From an uncultured Clostridium sp. (GTDB lineage Bacteria; Bacillota; Clostridia; Clostridiales; Clostridiaceae), in the NCBI RefSeq assembly GCF_934754925.1, contig NZ_CAKVJA010000013.1:1-59293 (forward strand): 59,293 nucleotides of DNA. Direction: 5' to 3'. The translations under genes were made by a program, and so were the position numbers. Shown piece after piece: positions 16,464-25,080 of this stretch. Under the pieces are notes generated by a model. It saw only the letters and a program-made list of their open reading frames with translations, had not been told where the DNA came from and did not search any database. The stretch's first letter is position 1; every line of letters starts with the position of its first letter.

Positions 16464-16805
16464 ATGGCAGGTTATCGTAAGTTAGGTCTTTCTACAGACC
16501 AAAGAAGAGCTATGTTAAGAAGTCTTGTTACTAGCTTCTTAAAGCATGGTAGAATTGAAACTACTGAAACTAGAGCTAAAGAAGCTAGATCTATAGCTGA
16601 AAAGATGATTACTCTTGGAAAAAGAGGAGATCTTCATGCTAGAAGACAAGTTTTAGCTTACGTTTTAGAAGAAGAAGTAGTTAAGACATTATTTGATGAA
16701 ATCGCTCCAAAGTACGCTGAAAGAAACGGCGGATACACTAGAATGATCAAAAAAGGTCCTAGAAGAGGAGACGGAGCTGAAGTTGTTATACTTGAATTAG
16801 TATAA
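16464..16805 (+). CDS. rplQ: 50S ribosomal protein L17
   Basis: Encodes 113 residues. L17 lies near the tunnel exit. The MAGYRKLGLSTDQRRAMLRSL start and the GGYTRMIKKGPRRGDGAEVVILELV end are diagnostic. The SD GGGAGGTAA begins in the rpoA stop region. It is the last gene of the cluster; a strong terminator follows. Confidence 0.97.
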   Translation: MAGYRKLGLSTDQRRAMLRSLVTSFLKHGRIETTETRAKEARSIAEKMITLGKRGDLHARRQVLAYVLEEEVVKTLFDEIAPKYAERNGGYTRMIKKGPRRGDGAEVVILELV

Positions 16806-16813
16806 TTTCACTC

Positions 16814-16845
16814 TGGGGATTAAGTTTAACTTAATCCCCATTTTT
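16814..16845 (+). terminator. Intrinsic terminator of the ribosomal cluster
   Basis: TGGGGATTAAG pairs with CTTAATCCCCA around a short AT loop and is followed by TTTTT. This strong GC-containing stem sits 8 bp after the rplQ stop and marks the end of the S10-spc-alpha block. Confidence 0.92.
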
Positions 16846-16923
16846 GTATATAAAAACATAAAAATAGTGATTAAATATTATTTTCTTGCAAAATATAAGA
16901 AAATAATAACCTAAATGAAATAC

Positions 16924-16951
16924 TTGTAAATAATTTGTGCTTATATATAAT
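16924..16951 (+). promoter_or_regulatory. Candidate promoter of ecfA1
   Basis: TTGTAA (16924-16929) and a perfect TATAAT (16946-16951) are spaced 16 bp apart, about 75 bp before ecfA1. This fits a separate transcription unit after the rplQ terminator. Confidence 0.6.
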
Positions 16952-17026
16952 TAAGTTATGGAAATTTATATCAAATTTATAGAACTTAGTTATATAATTT
17001 AATATGTTACTAAAGGAGGGATATAT

Positions 17027-17869
17027 ATGGATAAAATGGTAGAATGTAAAAATGTAGTATTCAAATATTCTACAGGTGAAGAAGGAATAGAGAAAGTAGC
17101 TATCGATGGATTAAATCTAGAAGTTAATAAAGGTGAGTTTTTAGTAATATTAGGGCATAACGGATCGGGAAAATCAACAGTAGCAAAGCATATGAATGCA
17201 TTATTAACACCTACAGAAGGAACTGTTATCGTTAATGGATTAGATACAGCCAATGAAGATAACATATGGGATATAAGATCTACAGCTGGAATGGTATTTC
17301 AAAATCCGGATAATCAATTAGTAGCTACAATAGTAGAAGAGGATGTGGCTTTTGGACCAGAAAATTTAGGGGTTCCACCACAAGAAATTAGGCAAAGAGT
17401 TGATGTTGCATTAGAGAAGGTTGGAATGAGTGAATATAAAAGACATGCACCTCATTTATTATCAGGAGGCCAAAAGCAAAGAATTGCAATTGCTGGAATA
17501 TTAGCTATGCAACCGAAATGTATAATTTTTGATGAACCAACAGCTATGCTTGATCCATCAGGAAGAAAAGAAGTTATTGATAATATTAAGGAATTAAATA
17601 AGAAACATGGAATAACTGTGATACTAATAACTCACTATATGGATGAAGCAGCAGAAGCAGATAGGGTTGTAGTAATGGATAAAGGAAAGGTTATTATTGA
17701 AGGTATTCCACGTGATGTTTTTTCACATGTTGAAACTATGAAAAAAATAGGGTTAGATGTTCCACAAGTAACGGAAATATGTTATGAGCTTAGAAAAGCT
17801 GGTATAGAAATAGATACAAAAATTTTAAACGTGAATGAGATGGTGAGTGCATTATGTCAATTAAGATAG
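17027..17869 (+). CDS. ecfA1: ECF transporter ATPase subunit A1
   Basis: Encodes 280 residues. It is one of two ATPases that drive energy-coupling-factor vitamin importers at the membrane. Walker A GHNGSGKST is at residues of about 45-53, then the Q-loop (FQNPDNQ), the signature LSGGQKQR, Walker B CIIFDEPTAMLD and the switch His in LITHYMDEA. The PDNQ Q-loop and the location after rplQ match EcfA1 (CbiO1). It overlaps ecfA2 by 16 bp. The substrate-binding S component is not in the window. Confidence 0.95.
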   Translation: MDKMVECKNVVFKYSTGEEGIEKVAIDGLNLEVNKGEFLVILGHNGSGKSTVAKHMNALLTPTEGTVIVNGLDTANEDNIWDIRSTAGMVFQNPDNQLVATIVEEDVAFGPENLGVPPQEIRQRVDVALEKVGMSEYKRHAPHLLSGGQKQRIAIAGILAMQPKCIIFDEPTAMLDPSGRKEVIDNIKELNKKHGITVILITHYMDEAAEADRVVVMDKGKVIIEGIPRDVFSHVETMKKIGLDVPQVTEICYELRKAGIEIDTKILNVNEMVSALCQLR

Positions 17870-18708
17870 AAAATTTAACACATATATATATGCCTAAAAC
17901 ACCTTTTGAGAAAAAAGCATTAGATAATGTGAACTTATTTATTGAAGATGGAGAGTTTTTAGCTTTAATAGGGCATACAGGGTCTGGAAAATCAACTTTA
18001 ATACAGCATTTAAATGGTTTATTAGAACCTAGCTCAGGAAGAATTTTAGTTGATAATATTGATATTACAAATAAAGAAACTAAACTTACTGATATAAGAA
18101 AGAAAATAGGTTTAGTATTTCAGTATCCAGAGTATCAGTTATTTGAAGAGACAATAGAAAAAGATATAGCATTTGGACCTAATAATCTAGGTTTAAATCA
18201 AGAAGAGGTTCGTACTAGAGTTAAAAGATCTATGGAGATGGTTGGATTAGATTATGAAACCTATAAAAATGTTTCACCATTTGATTTAAGTGGAGGGCAA
18301 AAGAGAAGAGTTGCTATAGCTGGTGTTATTGCTATGGAACCAAAGGTTTTAATATTAGATGAACCTACAGCAGGATTAGATCCTAAGGGAAGAGATGATA
18401 TTTTAGAACAAATAAAAATTCTTCATGAAAAATACAAAATGACAATTGTATTAGTTAGCCATAGCATGGAGGATGTAGGAAAGTTAGCTGAAAGAATCGT
18501 TGTCATGAATAAGGGAAAAATAGCTTTAATGGGTAAACCAGCAGAAATATTTAAAGAGGTTGATACATTAGAAAATATAGGGCTAGCAGTACCACAAGTA
18601 ACTTATTTAATGAGAGCTTTAAGGGAAAAGGGCTTTGATGTTTCGGATGAAATATTTACTGTAGAGCAAGGGAGCAAAGAGCTTTTAAGGGTATTATTAA
18701 AAAAATAA
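17854..18708 (+). CDS. ecfA2: ECF transporter ATPase subunit A2
   Basis: Encodes 284 residues. It is the second ATPase of the ECF module and heterodimerises with EcfA1. Walker A GHTGSGKST, Q-loop FQYPEYQLFEET, signature LSGGQKRR, Walker B VLILDEPTAGLD and switch His SHSMEDV are all present. The PEYQLFEET loop is characteristic of EcfA2. The ATG lies within the 3' end of ecfA1, indicating coupled translation. Confidence 0.95.
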   Translation: MSIKIENLTHIYMPKTPFEKKALDNVNLFIEDGEFLALIGHTGSGKSTLIQHLNGLLEPSSGRILVDNIDITNKETKLTDIRKKIGLVFQYPEYQLFEETIEKDIAFGPNNLGLNQEEVRTRVKRSMEMVGLDYETYKNVSPFDLSGGQKRRVAIAGVIAMEPKVLILDEPTAGLDPKGRDDILEQIKILHEKYKMTIVLVSHSMEDVGKLAERIVVMNKGKIALMGKPAEIFKEVDTLENIGLAVPQVTYLMRALREKGFDVSDEIFTVEQGSKELLRVLLKK

Positions 18709-18794
18709 TTTAACAATCAGTAGGTTTTTTTATGATATTTTAAAATTTATATAATTTGTTTAGTTAAAAAATATATGAAAGAGAGAAGTTTAAT

Positions 18795-19592
18795 ATGATT
18801 AAAGATATAACTATAGGTCAATATATACCAGGTGAATCTTTTATACATAAACTAGATCCAAGAACAAAGATATTAATTTCATTTTTATTTATAATAAGTT
18901 TATTTATTGTTGATAAATTTATAGGATATATATTTGTTGTTGCTTTTTTAGCTTTGGTGGTTTATATTGCAAAGATATCTCCAAGATATCTTTATAAAGG
19001 ATTAAAGCCTGTATTCTTATTAATAGCATTAACAGCTATATTAAATATTTTTATGCTTAGAGAGGGAAGATTAATTTTTCAACTTGGATTTATAAAGATC
19101 TATGAAGTTGGAATAAGAACTGCATTTTTTATGGCAATAAGATTAATACTTCTTATAATGGGAACTTCAGTTTTAACATTAACAACATCTCCTATAGAAT
19201 TAACAGATGGAATAGAAAGATTGTTAAGACCTATTGGAAAAGAAATTGCACACGAATTAGCTATGATGATGACAATTGCGTTAAGATTTATACCTACTCT
19301 TATAGATGAGACCGATAAAATAATGAAAGCTCAAAAAGCTAGAGGCGCTGATTTTGAAACTGGTGGTCTAGTAAAAAAAGCAAAGAGCTTAATACCTTTA
19401 TTGGTACCATTGTTTATTAGTTCATTTAGAAGAGCTGATGAGCTTGCTATGGCTATGGAGGCAAGATGTTATAGAGGGGGAGCTGGTAGAACTAGAATGA
19501 AGGTTTTAAAGTTCACTTCGAAGGATTTTATTGCATTTGGAGTTTTTGCATTATTATTTGCAAGTACAATTATTGTTAGATTTGCAATGTAG
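18795..19592 (+). CDS. ecfT: ECF transporter transmembrane subunit T
   Basis: Encodes 265 residues with about five to six membrane helices. EcfT links the two ATPases to interchangeable substrate-binding S components. The two coupling helices carry the ARG-type motifs QKARGADF and MEARCYRGGAGRTR, in the expected places. An 86-bp AT-rich gap separates it from ecfA2; a weak additional promoter there is possible, but I cannot define one. Confidence 0.94.
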   Translation: MIKDITIGQYIPGESFIHKLDPRTKILISFLFIISLFIVDKFIGYIFVVAFLALVVYIAKISPRYLYKGLKPVFLLIALTAILNIFMLREGRLIFQLGFIKIYEVGIRTAFFMAIRLILLIMGTSVLTLTTSPIELTDGIERLLRPIGKEIAHELAMMMTIALRFIPTLIDETDKIMKAQKARGADFETGGLVKKAKSLIPLLVPLFISSFRRADELAMAMEARCYRGGAGRTRMKVLKFTSKDFIAFGVFALLFASTIIVRFAM

Positions 19593-19618
19593 TAATTTGA
19601 ATTAAAAAAGGTGATAAG

Positions 19619-20353
19619 TTGAATAATATAAAATTAACTTTAGAATACGATGGAACTAATTATTATGGTTGGCAAAAGCAAAAAGGAATGAAGACAATAC
19701 AAGGAGAGATAGAAGAGGCTCTCTTTCTTGTTACTAAGGAGAAGTGCGAGGTAACAGGAAGTTCAAGAACAGATGCAGGAGTTCATGCTAAAGGTTTTAT
19801 TGCCAACTTTAAAACAAATAGTAATGTGCCGCCAGAAAGGTTTAGAGAGGCACTAAATGTTAAATTACCTAATGATATAGTTGTTGTTAAATCAGAAAAG
19901 GTAGAAGATGATTTTCATGCAAGATATTGTGCTAAAGGTAAAACATATGAGTATTACATATTAAATGATCAGGTACCTTCAGCATTAATGAGAAATCAAG
20001 TATATCATTATAAATATGATTTAAATATAGAGGCTATGAAAGAAGGTGCACAACAATTTATTGGAACTCATGATTTTGCTGCATTTAAAACACAAGGAAG
20101 CTCAGTAAAAGGTACTATAAGAACTATTTTTGATGTAAAGGTAGAAAAAACAGAAAAAATTATAAAAATTTCTGTAAGCGGTGATGGTTTTTTATATAAT
20201 ATGGTTAGAATAATAGTTGGAACCTTAATAAATGTTGGAAGAGGAAAGACTCCAGCAAGTTCCATATCGAATATAATAGCACAAAAAGATAGAACGTTAG
20301 CTGGTGATTGTGTTCCACCTAATGGATTACTATTAAAAGAAGTATATTATTAA
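19619..20353 (+). CDS. truA: tRNA pseudouridine(38-40) synthase
   Basis: Encodes 244 residues from a TTG start after AAAGGTGATAAG. TruA converts uridines 38-40 of the anticodon stem to pseudouridine. The catalytic Asp lies in the SSRTDAGVHAKG motif (residues of about 46-57). The YDGTNYYGWQKQ start and the DGFLYNMVRIIVGTL segment are diagnostic. It sits between ecfT and rplM, as in Bacillus and Clostridium. Confidence 0.96.
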   Translation: MNNIKLTLEYDGTNYYGWQKQKGMKTIQGEIEEALFLVTKEKCEVTGSSRTDAGVHAKGFIANFKTNSNVPPERFREALNVKLPNDIVVVKSEKVEDDFHARYCAKGKTYEYYILNDQVPSALMRNQVYHYKYDLNIEAMKEGAQQFIGTHDFAAFKTQGSSVKGTIRTIFDVKVEKTEKIIKISVSGDGFLYNMVRIIVGTLINVGRGKTPASSISNIIAQKDRTLAGDCVPPNGLLLKEVYY

Positions 20354-20372
20354 AAAAAATTAATAAAAATTG

Positions 20373-20401
20373 TTGACACGCCCGTAAGCGTGTATTATAA
20401 T
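20373..20401 (+). promoter_or_regulatory. Promoter of rplM-rpsI with a palindromic spacer
   Basis: A perfect -35 TTGACA (20373-20378) and a perfect -10 TATAAT (20396-20401) are separated by 17 bp. The spacer contains the inverted repeat ACACGC (20376-20381) / GCGTGT (20388-20393). Both boxes match consensus, so this should be among the strongest promoters in the window. Confidence 0.9.
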
Positions 20402-20407
20402 TTATTT

Positions 20408-20515
20408 TGTTTGTTAGAATAATTTATGTACGAAAGGCCACGAGCCCCGAGGTCTTGACATAAATGTTATACATATGAGGTATAACGATAAATGTAAGTT
20501 CAGGGAGGGAAAAAC
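20408..20515 (+). promoter_or_regulatory. L13-type ribosomal protein leader
   Basis: The RNA between the promoter and rplM folds into ATTTATGT (20422-20429) with ACATAAAT (20458-20465), enclosing a GC-rich segment with GGCC and CCCCGAGG, then GTTATAC (20466-20472) with GTATAAC (20480-20486). Position, size and architecture agree with the known L13 leader of Firmicutes, through which L13 is thought to regulate its own operon. The assignment is by position and structure, not by covariance search. Confidence 0.78.
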
Positions 20516-20950
20516 ATGAAATCATACATTGCAAAAGCACAAGAAGTTGAAAGAAAATGGTATGTTGTTGATGCTGCTGGTAAGCCACTAGGAAGAGTTG
20601 CTAGCCAAGTTGCTTCAATATTAAGAGGAAAGAATAAGCCAACATTTACACCAAATGTTGACTGCGGAGATTTCGTAATAGTTATCAATGCTGAAAAAGT
20701 TGTTTTAACTGGTAAGAAGTTAGATCAAAAAATGATGAGAAAGCACAGCTTATATCCAGGTGGATTAAAAGAGACTCCATATAGAGAAGTATTAGCTAAG
20801 AAACCTGAATTCGCTTTCGAAGAAGCTGTTAGAAGAATGCTTCCAACAGGAGTATTAGGAAGAAAAATGCTTAAGAAGTTAAAAGTATACCAAGGTGCTG
20901 AGCACGAACACGCAGCTCAACAACCAGAAGTACTTGAATTAAAGTACTAA
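20516..20950 (+). CDS. rplM: 50S ribosomal protein L13
   Basis: Encodes 144 residues. L13 is an early 50S assembly protein. The MKSYIAKAQEVERKWYVVDA start, the GDFVIVINAEKVVLTGKK segment and the MLPTGVLGRKML motif are standard. The SD CAGGGAGGG precedes the ATG. It is the first gene of a two-gene operon with rpsI and the likely autoregulator of the leader upstream. Confidence 0.97.
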   Translation: MKSYIAKAQEVERKWYVVDAAGKPLGRVASQVASILRGKNKPTFTPNVDCGDFVIVINAEKVVLTGKKLDQKMMRKHSLYPGGLKETPYREVLAKKPEFAFEEAVRRMLPTGVLGRKMLKKLKVYQGAEHEHAAQQPEVLELKY

Positions 20951-20976
20951 TACAGGCTCGGGAGGAGGAATAAAAA

Positions 20977-21369
20977 ATGGCAAAAGTTCAATACATGGGT
21001 ACTGGAAGAAGAAAAAAATCAGTTGCAAGAGTTAGACTTGTACCAGGAAACGGTAAAGTTGTTATCAATAACAGAGACATCGAAAATTTCTTTGGTTTAG
21101 AAACTTTAAGAATGATCGTTAACCAACCATTAGTTTTAACTGGAACTAAGGATAAATTTGATGTATTAGTTAACGTTCACGGTGGTGGATTCACAGGTCA
21201 AGCTGGAGCTATCAGACACGGAATAACAAGAGCTTTAATTAAATCAGATGAAAACTTAAAATCTGAATTAAAGAAAGCTGGTTTCGTAACAAGAGACCCA
21301 AGAATGAAAGAAAGAAAGAAATACGGTCTTAAGAAAGCAAGAAGAGCTCCACAATTCTCTAAGAGATAG
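20977..21369 (+). CDS. rpsI: 30S ribosomal protein S9
   Basis: Encodes 130 residues. S9 reaches the P-site tRNA anticodon through its C-terminal tail, here ending APQFSKR with the universally conserved terminal Lys-Arg. The GTGRRKKSVARVRL motif is at residues 7-20. The SD GGGAGGAGG precedes the ATG. It is followed by a strong terminator. Confidence 0.97.
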   Translation: MAKVQYMGTGRRKKSVARVRLVPGNGKVVINNRDIENFFGLETLRMIVNQPLVLTGTKDKFDVLVNVHGGGFTGQAGAIRHGITRALIKSDENLKSELKKAGFVTRDPRMKERKKYGLKKARRAPQFSKR

Positions 21370-21396
21370 TTTGGACCTTTTAAGCAAAGGCTTATC

Positions 21397-21430
21397 AAAA
21401 GCTTTGGAATATTTATTCCAAAGCTTTTTT
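21397..21430 (+). terminator. Intrinsic terminator after rpsI
   Basis: AAAAGCTTTGGAAT (21397-21410) pairs perfectly with ATTCCAAAGCTTTT (21415-21428) around ATTT, and runs into T residues. It ends the rplM-rpsI transcript. Confidence 0.93.
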
Positions 21431-21537
21431 ATTATTTATTAGATATAAAATCATTAATAAATAAATTATACATCTTAATATTAATTATATTTGAGTGAAT
21501 ATTTATATTAAATCTATGTTAAAAATTGTTCAAATGT

Positions 21538-21553
21538 ATTAACAAATGTTAAT
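21538..21553. promoter_or_regulatory. Candidate operator upstream of the Na/Pi symporter gene
   Basis: A perfect inverted repeat, ATTAACA (21538-21544), AA, TGTTAAT (21547-21553), lies 72 bp before the start codon. TTAACA hexamers also occur in PhoP boxes of Firmicutes, where they are direct repeats, so a phosphate link is only a guess. The promoter itself is unclear; weak AT boxes follow at about 21560-21595. Confidence 0.35.
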
Positions 21554-21625
21554 TTTTATTGTACACTTAACCATGTAAAAACTTTATAAAATTATACAAT
21601 ATACAAGAGTGAAGGAGAAAAAATC

Positions 21626-23239
21626 TTGGATACAATAATGACAATAATCAAGTTATTAGGTGGATTAGGGCTATTTATTTACGGAATGAAGCTGATGGGT
21701 GACGGCCTAGAAAATGCTGCAGGAGAGGGATTAAAGAAGATATTAGAAAAAGTAACTAAAAATCCTATAATAGCAGTAGTTGTAGGTGCAGTAGTTACTA
21801 TGGTTATTCAAAGTAGTAGTGCTACAACTGTAATGGTAGTTGGATTTGTTAATGCAGGATTAATGAATTTAGCACAAGCAGCTGGAATTATTATGGGAGC
21901 TAACATAGGGACAACTATTACGGCTCAATTAGTTGCATTTAAATTAGATCAAATAGCACCAGTTTTCGTTTTTGTTGGCGCTATGATGGTAATGTTCGTA
22001 AAAGGTAAGAAAAGAAAAGAAATAGGTAACATAATATTAGGTTTTGGTATATTATTTGTTGGTATGGGAACAATGAGTGGAGCAATGAAGCCATTAACAA
22101 CATTACCTATGTTTCAAGAAATACTTACAACAGTAGGACAACATTGGTACTTAGGAGTAATAGCAGGGGCTTTAATTACAGCAGTATTACAAAGTTCATC
22201 AGCTACTACAGGTATATTAGTAGCTTTAGCTACTGCAGGTGCATTAAATATTAATCAAGCATTGCCAATAATTATGGGTTGTAACATTGGTACTTGTATA
22301 ACAGCAATGCTTGCAACAGTAGGTACAAACAAAACAGCACATAGAGCAGCTATGTTACATTTAATATTTAATGTTGTTGGTACGTTAATATTCTTACCGA
22401 TAATAATACCAGGTTTTTTAGGTGAGTTCGTTTCATATTTTACTGGGGATGTAAAGAGACAAATAGCTAATGCACATACAATATTTAATGTAGTTAATAC
22501 ATTAATAATGGTACCTTTGATTCCAGTATTATGTAAAGTTGTAGAAACACTAATACCAGGGGAAGATGATGAAAAGGTAGGACCTAAATATATTGATGAT
22601 AGATTATTAGAAACTCCAGTAATTGCAGCTGGACAAGTGGTAAAAGAAACTATAAGAATGGCTAATAAAGCTAAATTAAGTTTGGAATTAGCTATGGATG
22701 CATTTATAAAAAATGATGAAAACTTAGTTGAAAAAGTTTATCAAAATGAAGAGGTAATTAATAACCTTGAAGAAAGTATAACTACATATTTAGTGAAACT
22801 TTCTAAGTGTGAATTATCAGATAAAGAAAAAAATATAGTTGCATCTACTTTCCATATAGTAAATGATATAGAAAGAATAGGTGATCATGCTGAAAATCTT
22901 GCAGATTTAACGGTTCAAAAGATAAATAAAAAATTACAATATAGTGAAGATGCTATTAAAGAAATGACTAATATGTATCAAACTACATTGAAAGCATTAG
23001 ATGTATCAATTGATAGTTATGCTGATAGAGATGCAAATAAAGCTAATGAAATAAGTAACATTGAAGAAGAAATAGATAAACAACATAAGAGATATAGAGA
23101 TTTACACATAAAGAGATTACATGAAGGAACTTGTAATGCTTATGCAGGAGCAATATTCTTAGACTTACTAAGCAATTTAGAAAGAATAGGAGATCACTCT
23201 ACAAATATAGCTGAAATAGTTATTGAAAATAATGAATAA
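21626..23239 (+). CDS. Na/Pi cotransporter family protein with PhoU-like domain
   Basis: Encodes 537 residues from a TTG start, 8 nt after AAGGAG; the ATG four codons later is too far from the SD. The membrane part (residues of about 1-310) has the two inverted QSSSATT motifs (VIQSSSATT and VLQSSSATT) of the NptA/SLC34-like family. The C-terminal part (about 340-537) is a PhoU-like helical domain with ERIGDHAENL and ERIGDHSTNIAE metal-binding motifs. It probably imports phosphate or regulates its uptake. It is a monocistronic unit with its own terminator. Confidence 0.9.
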   Translation: MDTIMTIIKLLGGLGLFIYGMKLMGDGLENAAGEGLKKILEKVTKNPIIAVVVGAVVTMVIQSSSATTVMVVGFVNAGLMNLAQAAGIIMGANIGTTITAQLVAFKLDQIAPVFVFVGAMMVMFVKGKKRKEIGNIILGFGILFVGMGTMSGAMKPLTTLPMFQEILTTVGQHWYLGVIAGALITAVLQSSSATTGILVALATAGALNINQALPIIMGCNIGTCITAMLATVGTNKTAHRAAMLHLIFNVVGTLIFLPIIIPGFLGEFVSYFTGDVKRQIANAHTIFNVVNTLIMVPLIPVLCKVVETLIPGEDDEKVGPKYIDDRLLETPVIAAGQVVKETIRMANKAKLSLELAMDAFIKNDENLVEKVYQNEEVINNLEESITTYLVKLSKCELSDKEKNIVASTFHIVNDIERIGDHAENLADLTVQKINKKLQYSEDAIKEMTNMYQTTLKALDVSIDSYADRDANKANEISNIEEEIDKQHKRYRDLHIKRLHEGTCNAYAGAIFLDLLSNLERIGDHSTNIAEIVIENNE

Positions 23240-23269
23240 AAAAAGGAGCCAACAAAGGCTCCTTTTTTT
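23238..23269. terminator. Intrinsic terminator after the Na/Pi gene
   Basis: AAAAAAAGGAGCC (23238-23250) pairs with GGCTCCTTTTTTT (23257-23269) around AACAAA. The A- and T-runs on either side would let it function in both directions. Confidence 0.93.
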
Positions 23270-23366
23270 ATTCATTATTTATATGAACTCAAAGAAATAT
23301 ATAAAGTATAATAAGTTTAAAATTTAAACATAATAAAAGTGATATTAAAATAATGGAGGATATGTC

Positions 23367-24059
23367 ATGAAGAAAGTAATTGTTGCTATTATTACATGTC
23401 TACTTATTATTACTTATATAATTCCAGTTAACGCCTTTGTTTTTGATAATTCAGATAAAGTTATTTTAATTGATCCAGGGCATGGAGGAATTGATGGCGG
23501 AGCAAAATCTAAAACAGGAACTATTGAAAAAGATATAAATTTACAAATAGCGTTAAAATTAAGAGATAATCTTGAAGAAAAGGGATATAGGGTATATATG
23601 ACAAGAGATGAAGATGAAGGGCTTTATCAAAAAGGTAATACTATTAAGGAAAAAAAGAGAGAAGATTTAAATAAAAGAGTTGAAATGAAAAAACAAACAG
23701 ATTGTGATATATTTGTTTCAATTCATCAGAATATGTTTCCACAAAGTAAATGTTATGGAGCACAAGTATGGTATGCTTCAAATGAAAATAGTTATAATTT
23801 AGCTACAGTAGTTCAAGATTCAATAAAGGAATCTGTTAAAGATAATAATAAAAGAGTAGCTAAGCCAGCGGCTGAGGCATATTTAATTTTAAGAGATAAA
23901 TATGAAGGTGCTTCAATATTAGTAGAATGTGGTTTCTTATCAAATCCAGATGAAGAATCTAGATTAAAAAGTGATAAGCATCAAACTTTAATAGTTGAAG
24001 GAATATCAAATGGAATTGATAAGTATTTTGAAGGTAATATAAATAAGAGTACAGAATAA
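23367..24059 (+). CDS. cwlD: N-acetylmuramoyl-L-alanine amidase CwlD
   Basis: Encodes 230 residues: a signal peptide or N-terminal anchor (residues 1-24) followed by an Amidase_3 domain. Zinc ligands appear in VILIDPGHGGIDGGA (His), IEKDINLQIA (Glu) and VSIHQN (His), with the catalytic Glu in LVECGFLSN. CwlD makes the muramic-delta-lactam of spore cortex peptidoglycan together with PdaA. Its place after rplM-rpsI matches B. subtilis, supporting CwlD over other amidases. It implies a spore-forming organism. Confidence 0.88.
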   Translation: MKKVIVAIITCLLIITYIIPVNAFVFDNSDKVILIDPGHGGIDGGAKSKTGTIEKDINLQIALKLRDNLEEKGYRVYMTRDEDEGLYQKGNTIKEKKREDLNKRVEMKKQTDCDIFVSIHQNMFPQSKCYGAQVWYASNENSYNLATVVQDSIKESVKDNNKRVAKPAAEAYLILRDKYEGASILVECGFLSNPDEESRLKSDKHQTLIVEGISNGIDKYFEGNINKSTE

Positions 24060-24108
24060 TAGCAATTTCCTCGGAAATATATAAAATATTTATGTAGTAA
24101 TAAAGTAA

Positions 24109-24140
24109 ATTATAAAGCCGGCTTAGGTCGGCTTTATAAT
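24109..24140. terminator. Hairpin after cwlD, probable terminator
   Basis: ATTATAAAGCCG (24109-24120) pairs with CGGCTTTATAAT (24129-24140) across an 8-nt loop. The following tract (TATATGG) is not T-rich, so termination may be inefficient. A smaller ATTTCC/GGAAAT hairpin lies at 24064-24077. Confidence 0.6.
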
Positions 24141-24225
24141 TATATGGTGATTTACAGTATATATCTTGTAAAAAATGTAATAAAATAATAAACTAAAATT
24201 ATAAGAGTAAAGAGGGGGATTATAA

Positions 24226-25068
24226 GTGAGAGAAATACATATATCAGAAATTATTAATACAGTAAAAGAACTATGTATAGAATCAAACTATTATTTATCA
24301 AATGATATAAGGGATGCATTATGTAGAGCTAAAAAAAAGGAAACATGGCCATTAGCAGAAAATGTTTTAGAGCAATTGATATTAAACTCCAATATTGCTA
24401 AAAAAGAAGATATGCCAATATGTCAAGATACAGGGATGGCATGTGTATTTGTGGAAATAGGACAAGAAGTGCATATAGTTGGTGGACTATTACAGGATGC
24501 TATTAATGAAGGGGTTAGAAAAGGATATGATGAGGGATTTTTAAGAAAATCAGTAGTTAAGGATCCTATTGATAGAGTTAATACTAAGGATAATACACCA
24601 TCTGTTATTTATTACGATATAGTACCAGGTGATAAGCTTAAGATTACAGTTGCTCCTAAGGGATTTGGCTCTGAAAATATGAGTAGAATAAAAATGCTTA
24701 AACCTTCTGATGGATTACAAGGGGTAAAGGATTTTATAATTGAAACTGTAAATTTAGCTGGTCCTAATCCTTGTCCTCCGATAGTTATTGGAGTTGGAAT
24801 TGGAGGAACTTTTGATAAAGCAGCTTATTTAGCTAAGAAAGCCTTAATTAGACCATTAAATAAAAGGAACACTGATAAATTTTATAGTGATTTAGAAGAA
24901 GAACTATTAGAGATTATAAATAATTTAGGAATAGGACCACAAGGCTTTGGCGGTAAAACAACTGCTTTAGGATTAAATATAGAAACATATCCAACACATA
25001 TTGCGGGATTGCCTGTTGCAGTCAATATTAACTGTCATGCTACAAGGCATAAGGAAAGGGAAATATAA
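24226..25068 (+). CDS. Fumarate hydratase (class I) alpha subunit
   Basis: Encodes 280 residues from a GTG after AGAGGGGGAT. It is the catalytic [4Fe-4S] hydro-lyase subunit, equivalent to the N-terminal part of FumA or to TtdA; it interconverts fumarate and malate, or possibly handles tartrate. The three cluster cysteines are visible in ICQDTG, NPCPP and NINCHATRH. The beta subunit follows 12 bp later. The two-subunit form is typical of clostridia and archaea. Substrate cannot be fixed from sequence, but fumarase is most likely. Confidence 0.88.
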   Translation: MREIHISEIINTVKELCIESNYYLSNDIRDALCRAKKKETWPLAENVLEQLILNSNIAKKEDMPICQDTGMACVFVEIGQEVHIVGGLLQDAINEGVRKGYDEGFLRKSVVKDPIDRVNTKDNTPSVIYYDIVPGDKLKITVAPKGFGSENMSRIKMLKPSDGLQGVKDFIIETVNLAGPNPCPPIVIGVGIGGTFDKAAYLAKKALIRPLNKRNTDKFYSDLEEELLEIINNLGIGPQGFGGKTTALGLNIETYPTHIAGLPVAVNINCHATRHKEREI

Positions 25069-25080
25069 GGGGGATATGAA

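Noticed and set aside
21526..21545. Rex-type site TTGTT...AACAA upstream of the Na/Pi gene
   Set aside because: The arms are spaced two bases too far apart compared with the Rex consensus, and the arms are incomplete.
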